DNA from: Caldilineaceae bacterium
Lineage (GTDB): Bacteria; Chloroflexota; Anaerolineae; Caldilineales; Caldilineaceae
Reading direction: 5' to 3'
DNA: 7,727 nucleotides
Assembly: GCA_024643705.1 (NCBI GenBank)
Contig: JAHEML010000151.1
Location: 1 to 7,727, forward strand
The notes beneath the pieces were generated by a model. It was not told the DNA's origin. It searched no databases and saw only the letters and a program-made list of their open reading frames with translations. The first letter of the stretch is position 1; each line of letters starts with the position of its first letter. Shown here in pieces: positions 1 through 6,360 of this stretch. Position numbers and translations under genes: made by a program.

Positions 1-132
1 GCTGCCCCAGACGTTACGCAGACGGCGTTTGACCGCACGCACTGTATTTGTACCCATACCGCCCACGCCGATGACGAGGGTGGGGTAGATGGTGGGCTTT
101 TCGCCGATAAGTTTCGCGCCATTTAGATTCAT
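1..132 (-). CDS. Tubulin/FtsZ-like GTPase, N-terminal fragment (runs off the window)
   Basis: Only the first 44 codons are present; the rest lies beyond base 1. After a short leader the peptide reads PTLVIGVGGMGTNTVRAVKR (residues 18-37). A beta strand ending in a glycine-rich GVGGMGTN loop, followed by a basic helix, is the first nucleotide-binding element of the FtsZ/tubulin fold. It fits best the bacterial 'tubulin-like' proteins that open with a TLIIGLGGTG-type motif. The start is the ATG at 130-132, with AGGA (140-143) seven bases upstream. The ATG shares a base with the TGA stop of the antitoxin gene (TGATG), so translation may be coupled. Family knowledge: such tubulin relatives are found beside VWA-domain membrane proteins and were proposed to remodel membranes; a VWA gene lies just upstream here. 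A Rossmann-type NAD-binding protein could begin similarly, so the call rests on motif plus context. Confidence 0.7.
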   Translation of the reverse strand, partial: MNLNGAKLIGEKPTIYPTLVIGVGGMGTNTVRAVKRRLRNVWGS

Positions 133-479
133 CAATAAGTCCTAACAGAAGTACAAAAGTACATGGATTTGCACGGATGCAAAAGATTTTTACGGATTTT
201 TTTTGGACGCTGAATTAAGCAGAGGAACGCTGATTTTTTAGTTCGCTTGCCCAGGGTTAACCCTTCACTGCGAACTTCCATCTGTACACCAGTACGCGCC
301 GCCTCTTGTGTCTTCTCCAAGAGTTGCGTCCCGACCTCATCTTCCAAATAGACTTCCTCGCAGTTGTCGCAGATGAGAGCCGGCACGGATTTGAAAACCA
401 GAGTAGCGTCGCCCCGTTCGAGCGTGACTGTTGTAACGCCTTTGACCGTTTCGCCCTCATGGCAGATTACACATTTCAT
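132..479 (-). CDS. YgiT/MqsA-type zinc-finger antitoxin with an abnormal C-terminal extension
   Basis: This looks like the antitoxin of a DUF4258/YgiT-type toxin-antitoxin pair. Two CxxC knuckles (Cys3/Cys6 and Cys37/Cys40) can bind one zinc, and the segment CDNCEEVYLEDEV is characteristic of the family, with E41 where Gly is usual. Residues 1 to about 75 form the normal small protein. There is no C-terminal helix-turn-helix as in full MqsA. The frame then continues without a stop for about 40 residues through repeat-like DNA and ends at 132-134, overlapping the tubulin-like start. Normal members are about 75-82 residues; this one is 115, so the native stop has probably been lost. I chose the ATG at 477-479 because AAAGGAG (489-495) stands nine bases before it and family members begin MKCxxC. 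Its start overlaps the toxin's stop (ATGA), so the two are probably co-translated. Confidence 0.75.
   Translation of the reverse strand: MKCVICHEGETVKGVTTVTLERGDATLVFKSVPALICDNCEEVYLEDEVGTQLLEKTQEAARTGVQMEVRSEGLTLGKRTKKSAFLCLIQRPKKIRKNLLHPCKSMYFCTSVRTY
134..238. repeat. Degenerate intergenic-type repeat DNA within the antitoxin tail
   Basis: This AT-richer stretch has short internal echoes. GGATTTGCACGGAT (165-178) matches AGATTTTTACGGAT (184-197) at most positions, and GACGCTGA (206-213) parallels AACGCTGA (226-233). GTAC-AAAA-GTAC (151-162) is a small inverted repeat. Such 'acggatt/cagcgtt' sequences resemble non-coding repeat tracts I associate with intergenic DNA of various bacteria, which is recollection rather than a search result. 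The region is formally inside the antitoxin reading frame, but its residues look like translated non-coding DNA. Confidence 0.45.
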
Positions 480-763
480 ACCTGTTTTCTCCTTTTGTAA
501 TCCGCTTCCCATCGGATCAGGTCTGGAATGTAGGCGGTAATCACAATCAGTTCGTTTTCCTGGCTGTTTTCGGCCACCACAAAATGGATAGGCGTTTTGC
601 CTTCCTATCCCAACAGCAATTTGCTTGGATAAGGAAAATCGTCGGGATAAGTCTGTATGACTTCGTTCGAATCGAGAATCGATTCGATACTATCCCGTGT
701 GATATTTCTTTCAGTCATCCGCTGCAACGCGTGCAAACGGAATATCAGTTTTGGCTTTGGCAT
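476..763 (-). pseudogene. DUF4258 toxin-like gene interrupted by an in-frame amber codon
   Basis: Translating through one stop gives 95 residues that match DUF4258 proteins, the usual partners of YgiT-type antitoxins: a start MPKPKLIFRLHALQRMTER, then ITRDSIESIL, YPDDFPYPSKLLLG, and after the stop EGKTPIHFVVAENSQENELI and VITAYIPDLIRWEADYKRRK. The break is a TAG at 605-607 (codon 53), where relatives usually have Trp in LLLGW, so a single TGG to TAG change explains it. The rest of the frame is intact. The stop at 476-478 overlaps the antitoxin ATG by four bases. The ATG at 761-763 lies three bases after the stop of the VWA gene, and no good ribosome site is visible, so it is probably translated by coupling. 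The amber makes the toxin non-functional unless it is suppressed or is a sequencing error. The exact toxic activity cannot be read from the sequence. Confidence 0.8.
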
Positions 764-766
764 ACC

Positions 767-3700
767 CTACCATCCGCTCTTCCACGCATCCGTCGCCGGC
801 CCGGATGGGCCGTTGGCTGCGGACGATGGCGCAGGCTGACCACTGCTGCCCCCAAAGCCCCAGTCCACATCGCCCCATTGACTATCCCAACGCACTTCTT
901 CCGCTGGGGCCGCTTGGGCGCTGGCCGCGTCCACAAAGGTGGCGTTGACGAAGGCGTTGGCCGGCTCCGGTTGGAAGTCGGGCTGGGGCAAAGTGACCAC
1001 AGGCTCCGGCTCTTCTTCGTAGCCCCGGCTGCGGGTACGGGCCACAAATATCAGCAGCAGCAGCAAGGTCAGCGGCCCGGTGCAGAGCAGCAGCGGCAGG
1101 CTGTAAATCGGGCGCAGCCACCACTCCACGTAGCGCTGATAGAGCGTCGGGCTGCGGAAGCTGATGGCGACTGTGCGAGCTTCCCCTGGCAATCCTTCGA
1201 TGCCCAGGGTTAGATCGCCGCTGTAGAAACTGCCCCGCAAGGCATCTTGGGGAATCGTCTTGCGAGCTGTCAGCCCAACCGGAATTTCGTAAAAGCCGTC
1301 AGCGTTTGGCTCGCCGTTGATTTCAATCGACGCACTTTCTAGATAGCTTTCATCCAAGCGGGTGATGCCGTCGCCGGTTTCGCCCGCGGCTTCGATCCCC
1401 TCCACTTGTACCACAAAAGGGGTCTTGCCGTCGAAACGTAGCAAGAGCGGCTGGGTGGAGCGTTCGCCGGCGCGGCCTACATCACCGAAGTTCAGATCGC
1501 CGACCACACTCCACTCTACGCCGCGGATTTGCAGCCGCCAATCCACCGTTGGCGGGAAAATGTCGAAGTCTTCGCTTGGCCCAGCCAGAGAAATTTGACC
1601 GAAACAGCCACCGGGCAACACGGGCGTCTGGCTGACCAACTGCACGGGCAGCAGCCAGCGGTTGCCATCGGCCCGCAGATCGCCGGATGTGAGCGAAAGC
1701 CCCACACAGTTGCTTTCGCCCAGGGATGCTGTCAGACGGAAGGGGTTGCCCACGTCGAAGGTGACGGGCAGCAGGGTTTCTTGGTTGATGCGGAAATTGG
1801 GCGATGTGTCGAACTTGACTTCGCCAAAGTCGGCCACCTGGCTTTGCACCCGGGCCGCGGATCGGGCCACAGAGAGCGAGACGGGCAGCACCGGCGCGGG
1901 GCGAATCTTCACATCCATGGGCAGGCCGTTGGGTGTGGAGGCTGTCAATTCAATTTCGCCGGTGTAGTCGCCGGGGCGCAGCAGGTCCAGCCCATCCACC
2001 CGCAAAAAGCCGGTTTCGCTGCCACTTTCTGGCACGTCGATCTCGAAGTTGAGCGCGGCCTGGCTGACAGCTTCGCCGGTGTCGGCTCGGCGCAGGGTCA
2101 GGCGCGCCGTAAGTGCGCCGATCTCCTCCGCAGTGCCCGCACCCACGGTGATGGGCCAGCCTTCGGCGGGCATGCGGCCCAGGTCGATGGTGGTGGGCAG
2201 CCCCCGCAAATAGACGGCGGGTTCCACATTCAGCGTCGTCTCGGCCCAATCTCCAAAACGGACGTCGTCGGCCACGGCGCTGACCAAAAATGTGGCTCGG
2301 TAGCTGCGTCCATCCGCGGGCAAAAAGTCGGCATTGATGCACAGGCGAGAGATGCAGGTCATTGCGCCCTGAAAAACTGGAACGCCATCCTCGTTGTCGG
2401 TGATGTCGGAGACGTAGGCGGTGGCGATGAGACCATTCACGGGTAGCCCTGGCCCAAAGCCCACTTGCAGCCGGGCGCGCCCGTCGTCCAACAGGCCAGG
2501 GTCGTCAGGCCGGGGGCTAAAGATTTCCAGCCGGGGCAGGTCGGCTCGCCCTTCCAGCCGAAATGTGCGGCGCAGTTGCAGCGGTGTATTATCTTCGCCC
2601 AGTTGGATGGTGACTTCGTTGGACGCGGTGGAGTATGGGATCGCGCCCAGGGCATCTACCCCGCCTGCATCTTTGCCAAAGGTGGGGATGGGCGTGCGTC
2701 CGTCCAGCAGCAGGGGTTCGCCCGCGGCGGGGCCGGCCCCACGTACCACCAGCAGGGGCTGTTTGCCCGCGGGATAGTAGCGCACCGAGGCAGGACTGGT
2801 CAGCGCGCTGGGTGGCGGGAAGATCAACTCTGGATAGCTGGCGGCGCGGATGACGGCAAAGGCGCTCAGATCGCCGGTTTCGGCTGTCCAACCGCCAGGG
2901 GTAACGCCACCGATAATGGCATTTAGCTCTACGTTGCCGTCGTTGAGCAGGCTGCTGGTGAGGATTGGATTGTTGTCCTGACGCACGGCGCTGAGCGCGG
3001 CTTTGGGGCTGATGAGCGCTATCTCTTGCACACCTTGGCTTTGGCGGGTGGAGAATGCGATGCTGCCGTTGGCGTCCCGGTTGGTGACGACGGAGCGATC
3101 TGATTTCATTTCGGCGAAGAGTTCGCTAAAGACGCGCAATAATTCGGGCGCGTTGGCTGCATCGCGCACCAGGGCTGTGCTGGTTTGATCGCGCAGAAAT
3201 TCGCCAGAGCAACCGGATGTCGGATTGCAGAGAACCACCGGGAAGACGAGGACACCCGCGGCGCGCAACTGTTCGAACTGGTCGCGGATTGTTTGTTTTT
3301 GGGCGGCCAGAGGCAGTGTGCCATCGGCGGTGGGTTCGCCGTCGGTGAGCAGCAGGACGTATTGGCTGCGGTTGGGCTGGCGGCTTGCGTCCAGCAGGCG
3401 GGTGGCTTCGGCCAGGCCCAAATCCATGCGGGTGTAGCCCCGGGGCAGGTAGTTGGTGGGGGCATTGAGCGAAGCAGCCAACAGGCGGCGGTTTTCGCTG
3501 CTGCCCGCGCTCTGCATGGCACCCAATGCGCCCACGCCCTCGGCCTGGCTGTCGAAGCGGACGACGGCAATGCGGTCTTCTTCGTCGGCCAGGTGGATGA
3601 GCAGACGGGCCGCGCTGTAGCGCAGTTCGTTGGGGTCGCTGGGCTGGTTGACGCTGGGAAAGGTACAGGGCGGGGTGCTGGGCAGCCCCTCTTTGGGCCA

Positions 3701-3892
3701 GGGCCAGCAGGTTGCCATGCTGCCGGAATCGTCCAGCAGGACGACGACGTCGATGGGTTCGGTGGCGGGGCCGGTGGGGACAGATGTTTGGGCGCTGTCC
3801 GCGGCAAAAAGGGGCGTGCTGTTGCTAAGGGTGGCGAACAGCAGCAAAATGCCCAGAAACGTTCTAAGAGATGAGAGAAGTTTACTATTCAT
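767..3892 (-). CDS. Secreted VWA-domain protein with a C-terminal membrane anchor and cytoplasmic tail
   Basis: A 1041-residue protein. Residues 1 to about 31 form a Sec signal peptide (lysine, hydrophobic core, cleavage near LFA-A). A von Willebrand A domain follows (about 47-265). Its metal-binding MIDAS site is complete: DDSGS with D54, S56 and S58, then T154 in GYTRMD and D184 in LLTDGEP. An insert after the first MIDAS strand carries C63 and C76, and C222/C228 lie near the domain's end. The long middle is beta-rich, probably Ig-like modules. A membrane helix (about 928-951, LLLCTGPLTLLLLLIFVA) is followed by RTRSR and a 90-residue acidic, Trp/Gly-containing tail, so the VWA domain faces outside. 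The ATG at 3890-3892 puts the signal peptide at the N-terminus and lies just after an extended -10; a GTG at 3929-3931 falls inside a terminator. The downstream tubulin-like gene suggests a shared membrane-remodelling role. Exact function is unknown. Confidence 0.85.
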   Translation of the reverse strand: MNSKLLSSLRTFLGILLLFATLSNSTPLFAADSAQTSVPTGPATEPIDVVVLLDDSGSMATCWPWPKEGLPSTPPCTFPSVNQPSDPNELRYSAARLLIHLADEEDRIAVVRFDSQAEGVGALGAMQSAGSSENRRLLAASLNAPTNYLPRGYTRMDLGLAEATRLLDASRQPNRSQYVLLLTDGEPTADGTLPLAAQKQTIRDQFEQLRAAGVLVFPVVLCNPTSGCSGEFLRDQTSTALVRDAANAPELLRVFSELFAEMKSDRSVVTNRDANGSIAFSTRQSQGVQEIALISPKAALSAVRQDNNPILTSSLLNDGNVELNAIIGGVTPGGWTAETGDLSAFAVIRAASYPELIFPPPSALTSPASVRYYPAGKQPLLVVRGAGPAAGEPLLLDGRTPIPTFGKDAGGVDALGAIPYSTASNEVTIQLGEDNTPLQLRRTFRLEGRADLPRLEIFSPRPDDPGLLDDGRARLQVGFGPGLPVNGLIATAYVSDITDNEDGVPVFQGAMTCISRLCINADFLPADGRSYRATFLVSAVADDVRFGDWAETTLNVEPAVYLRGLPTTIDLGRMPAEGWPITVGAGTAEEIGALTARLTLRRADTGEAVSQAALNFEIDVPESGSETGFLRVDGLDLLRPGDYTGEIELTASTPNGLPMDVKIRPAPVLPVSLSVARSAARVQSQVADFGEVKFDTSPNFRINQETLLPVTFDVGNPFRLTASLGESNCVGLSLTSGDLRADGNRWLLPVQLVSQTPVLPGGCFGQISLAGPSEDFDIFPPTVDWRLQIRGVEWSVVGDLNFGDVGRAGERSTQPLLLRFDGKTPFVVQVEGIEAAGETGDGITRLDESYLESASIEINGEPNADGFYEIPVGLTARKTIPQDALRGSFYSGDLTLGIEGLPGEARTVAISFRSPTLYQRYVEWWLRPIYSLPLLLCTGPLTLLLLLIFVARTRSRGYEEEPEPVVTLPQPDFQPEPANAFVNATFVDAASAQAAPAEEVRWDSQWGDVDWGFGGSSGQPAPSSAANGPSGPATDAWKSGW

Positions 3893-3900
3893 ACGTTGAC

Positions 3901-3909
3901 ATTGTATCA
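3901..3909 (-). promoter_or_regulatory. Extended -10 promoter of the VWA gene; predicted leaderless start
   Basis: On the minus strand the sequence TGATACAAT gives an extended -10 (TG-n-TACAAT, 5 of 6 to consensus). Transcription would begin about seven bases on, near 3894, practically at the ATG at 3890-3892. No Shine-Dalgarno sequence lies between, so a leaderless mRNA is the simplest reading. No good -35 is visible; that region is occupied by the 3' arm of the upstream terminator. Confidence 0.5.
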
Positions 3910-3910
3910 C

Positions 3911-3951
3911 AAAAGAAAAGGTGACAGTCACTTTTGGCAGCGACTGTCACC
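3911..3951 (-). terminator. Rho-independent terminator of the DsbA-like operon
   Basis: Read on the minus strand, GGTGACAGTC (3951-3942) and GACTGTCACC (3929-3920) form a perfect 10-bp stem with a 12-base loop, followed immediately by TTTTCTTTT. It lies about 38 bases after the TAA of the selenoprotein candidate. The downstream arm contains GTGACTGTCAC, itself an odd-length palindrome, which could also bind a regulator next to the VWA promoter. Confidence 0.8.
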
Positions 3952-3988
3952 GGTAACGTTATGGGAGGATGGGCAGTTCCACAAGCAA

Positions 3989-4861
3989 TTATTGCACCAG
4001 CAGTTTGTCGAATAGCTGAGCAAATGAATCGTATGGAATTGCGCCTTGGATGATCTGCCCGTTGACATCGAAAGATGGGCGCAGACGGATGCCCGCGGTT
4101 TGGCGTTCCTGGTTTATGCGGGCGATTTTGTCGATGATGGTCTGGTCGCTCAGGCAGCTTTCAAAGGCGGCAGTGTTCAGCCCGTTTTCGCCAGCCAAAG
4201 CAACCAAGGTCGAGTTCTCCAGGTTCCAGAGTTCACCCTGGCGTTCGAAGAGGGTGTCGTGCATCTGCCAGAAGGCGATGGGCGATTGCTGGCCTGCGCA
4301 TTCGGCAGCCTGATGGGCTTGGGCCGATTGGCCGTGATCGAGGACGTGCCAAAAGGCGAGTTGGACTTGCCCAGCGGCGACGTAGTTTTGCACAATGTCG
4401 GGTTCAACACGCAGCACGTGCGTGCGACAGGCACTTCAGAAGAAATCGGAGTAGTCGATGAGGCGGATGGGTGCGTTGGGGTTGCCCAGCACGTAGAGCC
4501 CGTCCACCAGGGAAGCGGTTTGGGCCCAGTCCGGTTCGGGTTCGGGGGCTGGGGTTTGTGTTGGCTCGACGACGGCTTCGGTGGCAGTTTCGGCCACAGG
4601 TTCGGCTGTAGCGGTCGGTTCGGTAACTACGGTAGCCGGTTGGGTAGCCGGTTGGGTGGCCGGTTGGGACGTTGGCTCAGTTGTCGGCTCGACTGTTGGC
4701 TCCGCTGTCGCTGTGGAAGCGGCTGGGGAATCTGCTGCCGGGGCCGTCTCTGGGCTGACCGCCGATTGCTCGGCAGCGGGCGCGCCGCAACCGGTGATCA
4801 CTAGCAAGGCTGTTACGACAAGAGCTATGGTCAGGATCGGATGGCGGGTTGAAAGCTTCAT
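3989..4861 (-). CDS. Candidate selenocysteine-containing DsbA-like lipoprotein (UxxC active site)
   Basis: Read as one frame with the in-frame TGA at 4436-4438 decoded as selenocysteine, this is a 290-residue lipoprotein thiol oxidoreductase of the DsbA/thioredoxin fold. Residues 1-25 are a lipoprotein signal ending in lipobox ITGC (Cys25). About 30-110 is a Thr/Pro/Glu linker, and about 118-290 is the catalytic domain. The active-site strand reads LIDYSDFF-U142-S-A-C145-RTHVLRVEPD; the paralogue in the same operon reads YSDYQCPFCQRHVLQTEP, so the TGA replaces the first catalytic Cys. The cis-proline is present (RPSF, P262), as is a second Cys pair (C188, C236) shared with the paralogue. The ATG at 4859-4861 overlaps the TAA of the preceding gene (TAATG), implying coupling. 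The alternative is a nonsense mutation of TGC/TGT, but the frame stays open and conserved on both sides. Confidence 0.75.
4407..4425 (-). promoter_or_regulatory. Putative bacterial SECIS hairpin downstream of the UGA
   Basis: In the mRNA, 17 bases after the UGA, CACGCA (4424-4419) pairs perfectly with UGCGUG (4413-4408), extended by one G-U pair (4425/4407), closing a five-base loop CGUGC. The loop has G and U at its second and third positions. A short stem immediately after the UGA, with a G/GU in an apical loop about 16-37 bases downstream, is the known requirement for SelB recognition; in E. coli fdhF the loop G is about 19 bases after UGA, as here. The hairpin lies inside coding sequence, as bacterial SECIS elements do. 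Confidence 0.6.
4631..4666 (-). repeat. Three 12-bp tandem units in the lipoprotein linker
   Basis: GGTAGCCGGTTG occurs twice exactly (4631-4642, 4643-4654) and a third time with one change (4655-4666). On the coding strand it encodes repeated QPAT in the linker between the lipid-anchored Cys25 and the catalytic domain. Such in-frame repeats can vary in number by slippage, changing the length of the tether. Confidence 0.8.
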
Positions 4862-6246
4862 TATTGGCCTGTGCTCGGTGGGTCTAGTAGTTCATTCAGA
4901 GCAGCCGCAAATTGATCTGCGGGCAGCGCGCCGGGGATCAGGCGGCCCTGGCCGTTGTAGACTACGACAAAAGTGGGGGTTCCCTGGACGAACTGGGAGC
5001 CTTCGACAAGATCGCTCTGCACTTTTTGCAATGTGGCTTCGTCGGCCCGGCAGGTGGCTAGTAATTCGGTGTCGACGCCCAATTCGGTGGCGATTTCGGC
5101 GAAGATGGCTTCCTGGTTGGAGCCAGCCCATTCGCTCATGCGCTGGAAGAGGATGTCGTGGGCTTCCCAGAAGTGGCCCTGTTCACCCACGCATTGGGCA
5201 AAGATGGCGGACGGGAAGGCGTAGGGGTGGGTAGACTGGACCGGGAAATGCTTGAAAATCCACATCACTTTGTCCGTTTCCACAAATTCTTTGTCCAGAA
5301 CCGGTTGGGTTTCTAGGGTGTGGCGTTGGCAATAGGGACACTGGAAGTCACTGAATTCGACAACGACGATGGGCGCGTCTGGGTTGCCTCGCCAGAAGTC
5401 GCCGGCCAGGTTCGTGCCGGGTTGGTCTGGGTTGTCTTTCCAGTTTTCTGGCATGGCCCAGACGGGGAATTCGGGTGGGGCCTGGGCTTGGGCTGGGTCT
5501 ACTGGCTCGCCGCCGCTGGCTATGGTTTTGAACCAGTTATCGAAGGTGTCGTAGGGCTGTGCGCCCACCAGTTGGTAGGATTTGCCTGTTTCTTCGACAA
5601 CAAAATTAAAGCTGGGCGTGCCGCTGAAGCCGATTGTTTCTCCTTCGGATATGCTGGCGTTGATCCTGTCGGAGACGGCACTGTCGGCCAAGCAAGGGGT
5701 ATACAGGGTTACGTCTGCGCCCGCTTCGCCAGCCAGACGCACAAACATGTCCGCCGGATCGGGCAGGTTAGCCCATTCGTCCTGGGTGCGGAAGAGCAGG
5801 TCGTGCATTCGCCAGAAAAAGGAGGCTCCTTGTTCAGCCACGCAGGTGGCGGCTGCGGCTGCGGCAAAGGCATTAGGGTGGAGCGAAGGTATGGGGAAGT
5901 CTCGAAAGACGAACTTTACCTGGCCGGTACGCACAAAGCTGCTGGCTAAGGCAGGCTCGGTTTGCAGAACGTGGCGTTGGCAGAAGGGGCATTGGTAATC
6001 GCTGTATTCGTAGACTGTCACAACTGCGTCTGGGTTGCCGCGGTAGGGGAAACCCTCGTCGGTGAAGCCGACGGGAATGCCATCGAGGGTTTCTTGATCA
6101 TCCTGGGTTGGGGCCGTAGTTGGCTGCGGCTCTGGGGCTGGGGTCCCTGCCGCGATTGGGGGCGCAAATTGACAGCCTGCCAGAACAAACAATAGGGAAA
6201 CGAGAAGGAGAAATCCCTTCGAGTGAGAAGCTAGACGAAAAAACAT
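4861..6246 (-). CDS. Lipoprotein with two tandem DsbA-like thioredoxin domains
   Basis: A 461-residue extracytoplasmic thiol:disulfide oxidoreductase. Residues 1-25 are a lipoprotein signal with lipobox LAGC (Cys25), followed by a Pro/Thr-rich spacer. Domain 1 (about 55-245) has C86-P-F-C89 and cis-proline SGTPSF (P211). Domain 2 (about 275-455) has C303-P-Y-C306 and cis-proline QGTPTF (P424). Each domain also carries a second Cys pair (C135/C185 and C352/C399), as in DsbA-like proteins of Gram-positive and actinobacterial type. Typical family members have one such domain, so this is an internal duplication. The ATG at 6244-6246 is preceded by AAGGAG (6255-6260) at eight bases; upstream in-frame codons to 6312 lack signal-peptide character. 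The TAA overlaps the next gene's ATG, giving a two-gene operon with three thioredoxin domains. It could form, shuffle or reduce disulfides in exported proteins; the direction is not decidable from sequence. Confidence 0.9.
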   Translation of the reverse strand: MFFRLASHSKGFLLLVSLLFVLAGCQFAPPIAAGTPAPEPQPTTAPTQDDQETLDGIPVGFTDEGFPYRGNPDAVVTVYEYSDYQCPFCQRHVLQTEPALASSFVRTGQVKFVFRDFPIPSLHPNAFAAAAAATCVAEQGASFFWRMHDLLFRTQDEWANLPDPADMFVRLAGEAGADVTLYTPCLADSAVSDRINASISEGETIGFSGTPSFNFVVEETGKSYQLVGAQPYDTFDNWFKTIASGGEPVDPAQAQAPPEFPVWAMPENWKDNPDQPGTNLAGDFWRGNPDAPIVVVEFSDFQCPYCQRHTLETQPVLDKEFVETDKVMWIFKHFPVQSTHPYAFPSAIFAQCVGEQGHFWEAHDILFQRMSEWAGSNQEAIFAEIATELGVDTELLATCRADEATLQKVQSDLVEGSQFVQGTPTFVVVYNGQGRLIPGALPADQFAAALNELLDPPSTGQ

Positions 6247-6254
6247 GGGGATAT

Positions 6255-6260
6255 CTCCTT
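6255..6260 (-). promoter_or_regulatory. Strong ribosome binding site of the two-domain DsbA-like gene
   Basis: AAGGAG on the minus strand, eight bases before the ATG at 6244-6246. It decides this start over the longer frame beginning near 6312 and places the lipoprotein signal at the N-terminus. Confidence 0.85.
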
Positions 6261-6360
6261 CGCAGAAATGGGTCTGTAGCTCACGCAATATACCATTGCT
6301 TTGGTTATACAAAATGGAATGTTTGCTGTATAGGGAATAGGGTTTGAATGTTCTGTGGTT

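Noticed and set aside
1529..2446. Long plus-strand open frame opposite the VWA gene
   Set aside because: It is antisense to a well-supported coding region, has no recognisable domain and reflects the codon bias of the GC-rich opposite strand. The same holds for 584-1213 and 3185-3874.
3929..3931. Upstream GTG start for the VWA protein
   Set aside because: It lies within the terminator stem and upstream of the -10 element, and would add residues ahead of a well-formed signal peptide.
4436..4438. Genome-wide reassignment of UGA to Trp or Gly
   Set aside because: Trp is encoded by TGG throughout the other genes, no other in-frame TGA occurs in them, and TGA seems to serve as the normal stop of the toxin and antitoxin frames.
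4407..4460. Frameshift at the junction of the two DsbA-like halves
   Set aside because: No change of frame is needed. Reading straight through the TGA preserves alignment to the paralogue on both sides without gaps.
4046..4804. Plus-strand open frame of 252 residues opposite the selenoprotein candidate
   Set aside because: Its Gly/Arg-rich low-complexity end mirrors the linker repeats of the opposite strand, and no signal or domain is seen. The 5320-5949 frame is likewise a shadow of the two-domain gene.
4436..4861. Two separate genes: a short lipoprotein (4436-4861) and a start at GTG 4415-4417 for the second half
   Set aside because: Both parts are in the same frame and together make one complete DsbA-like domain. 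The second part alone lacks a signal peptide, the active-site strand and a ribosome site.
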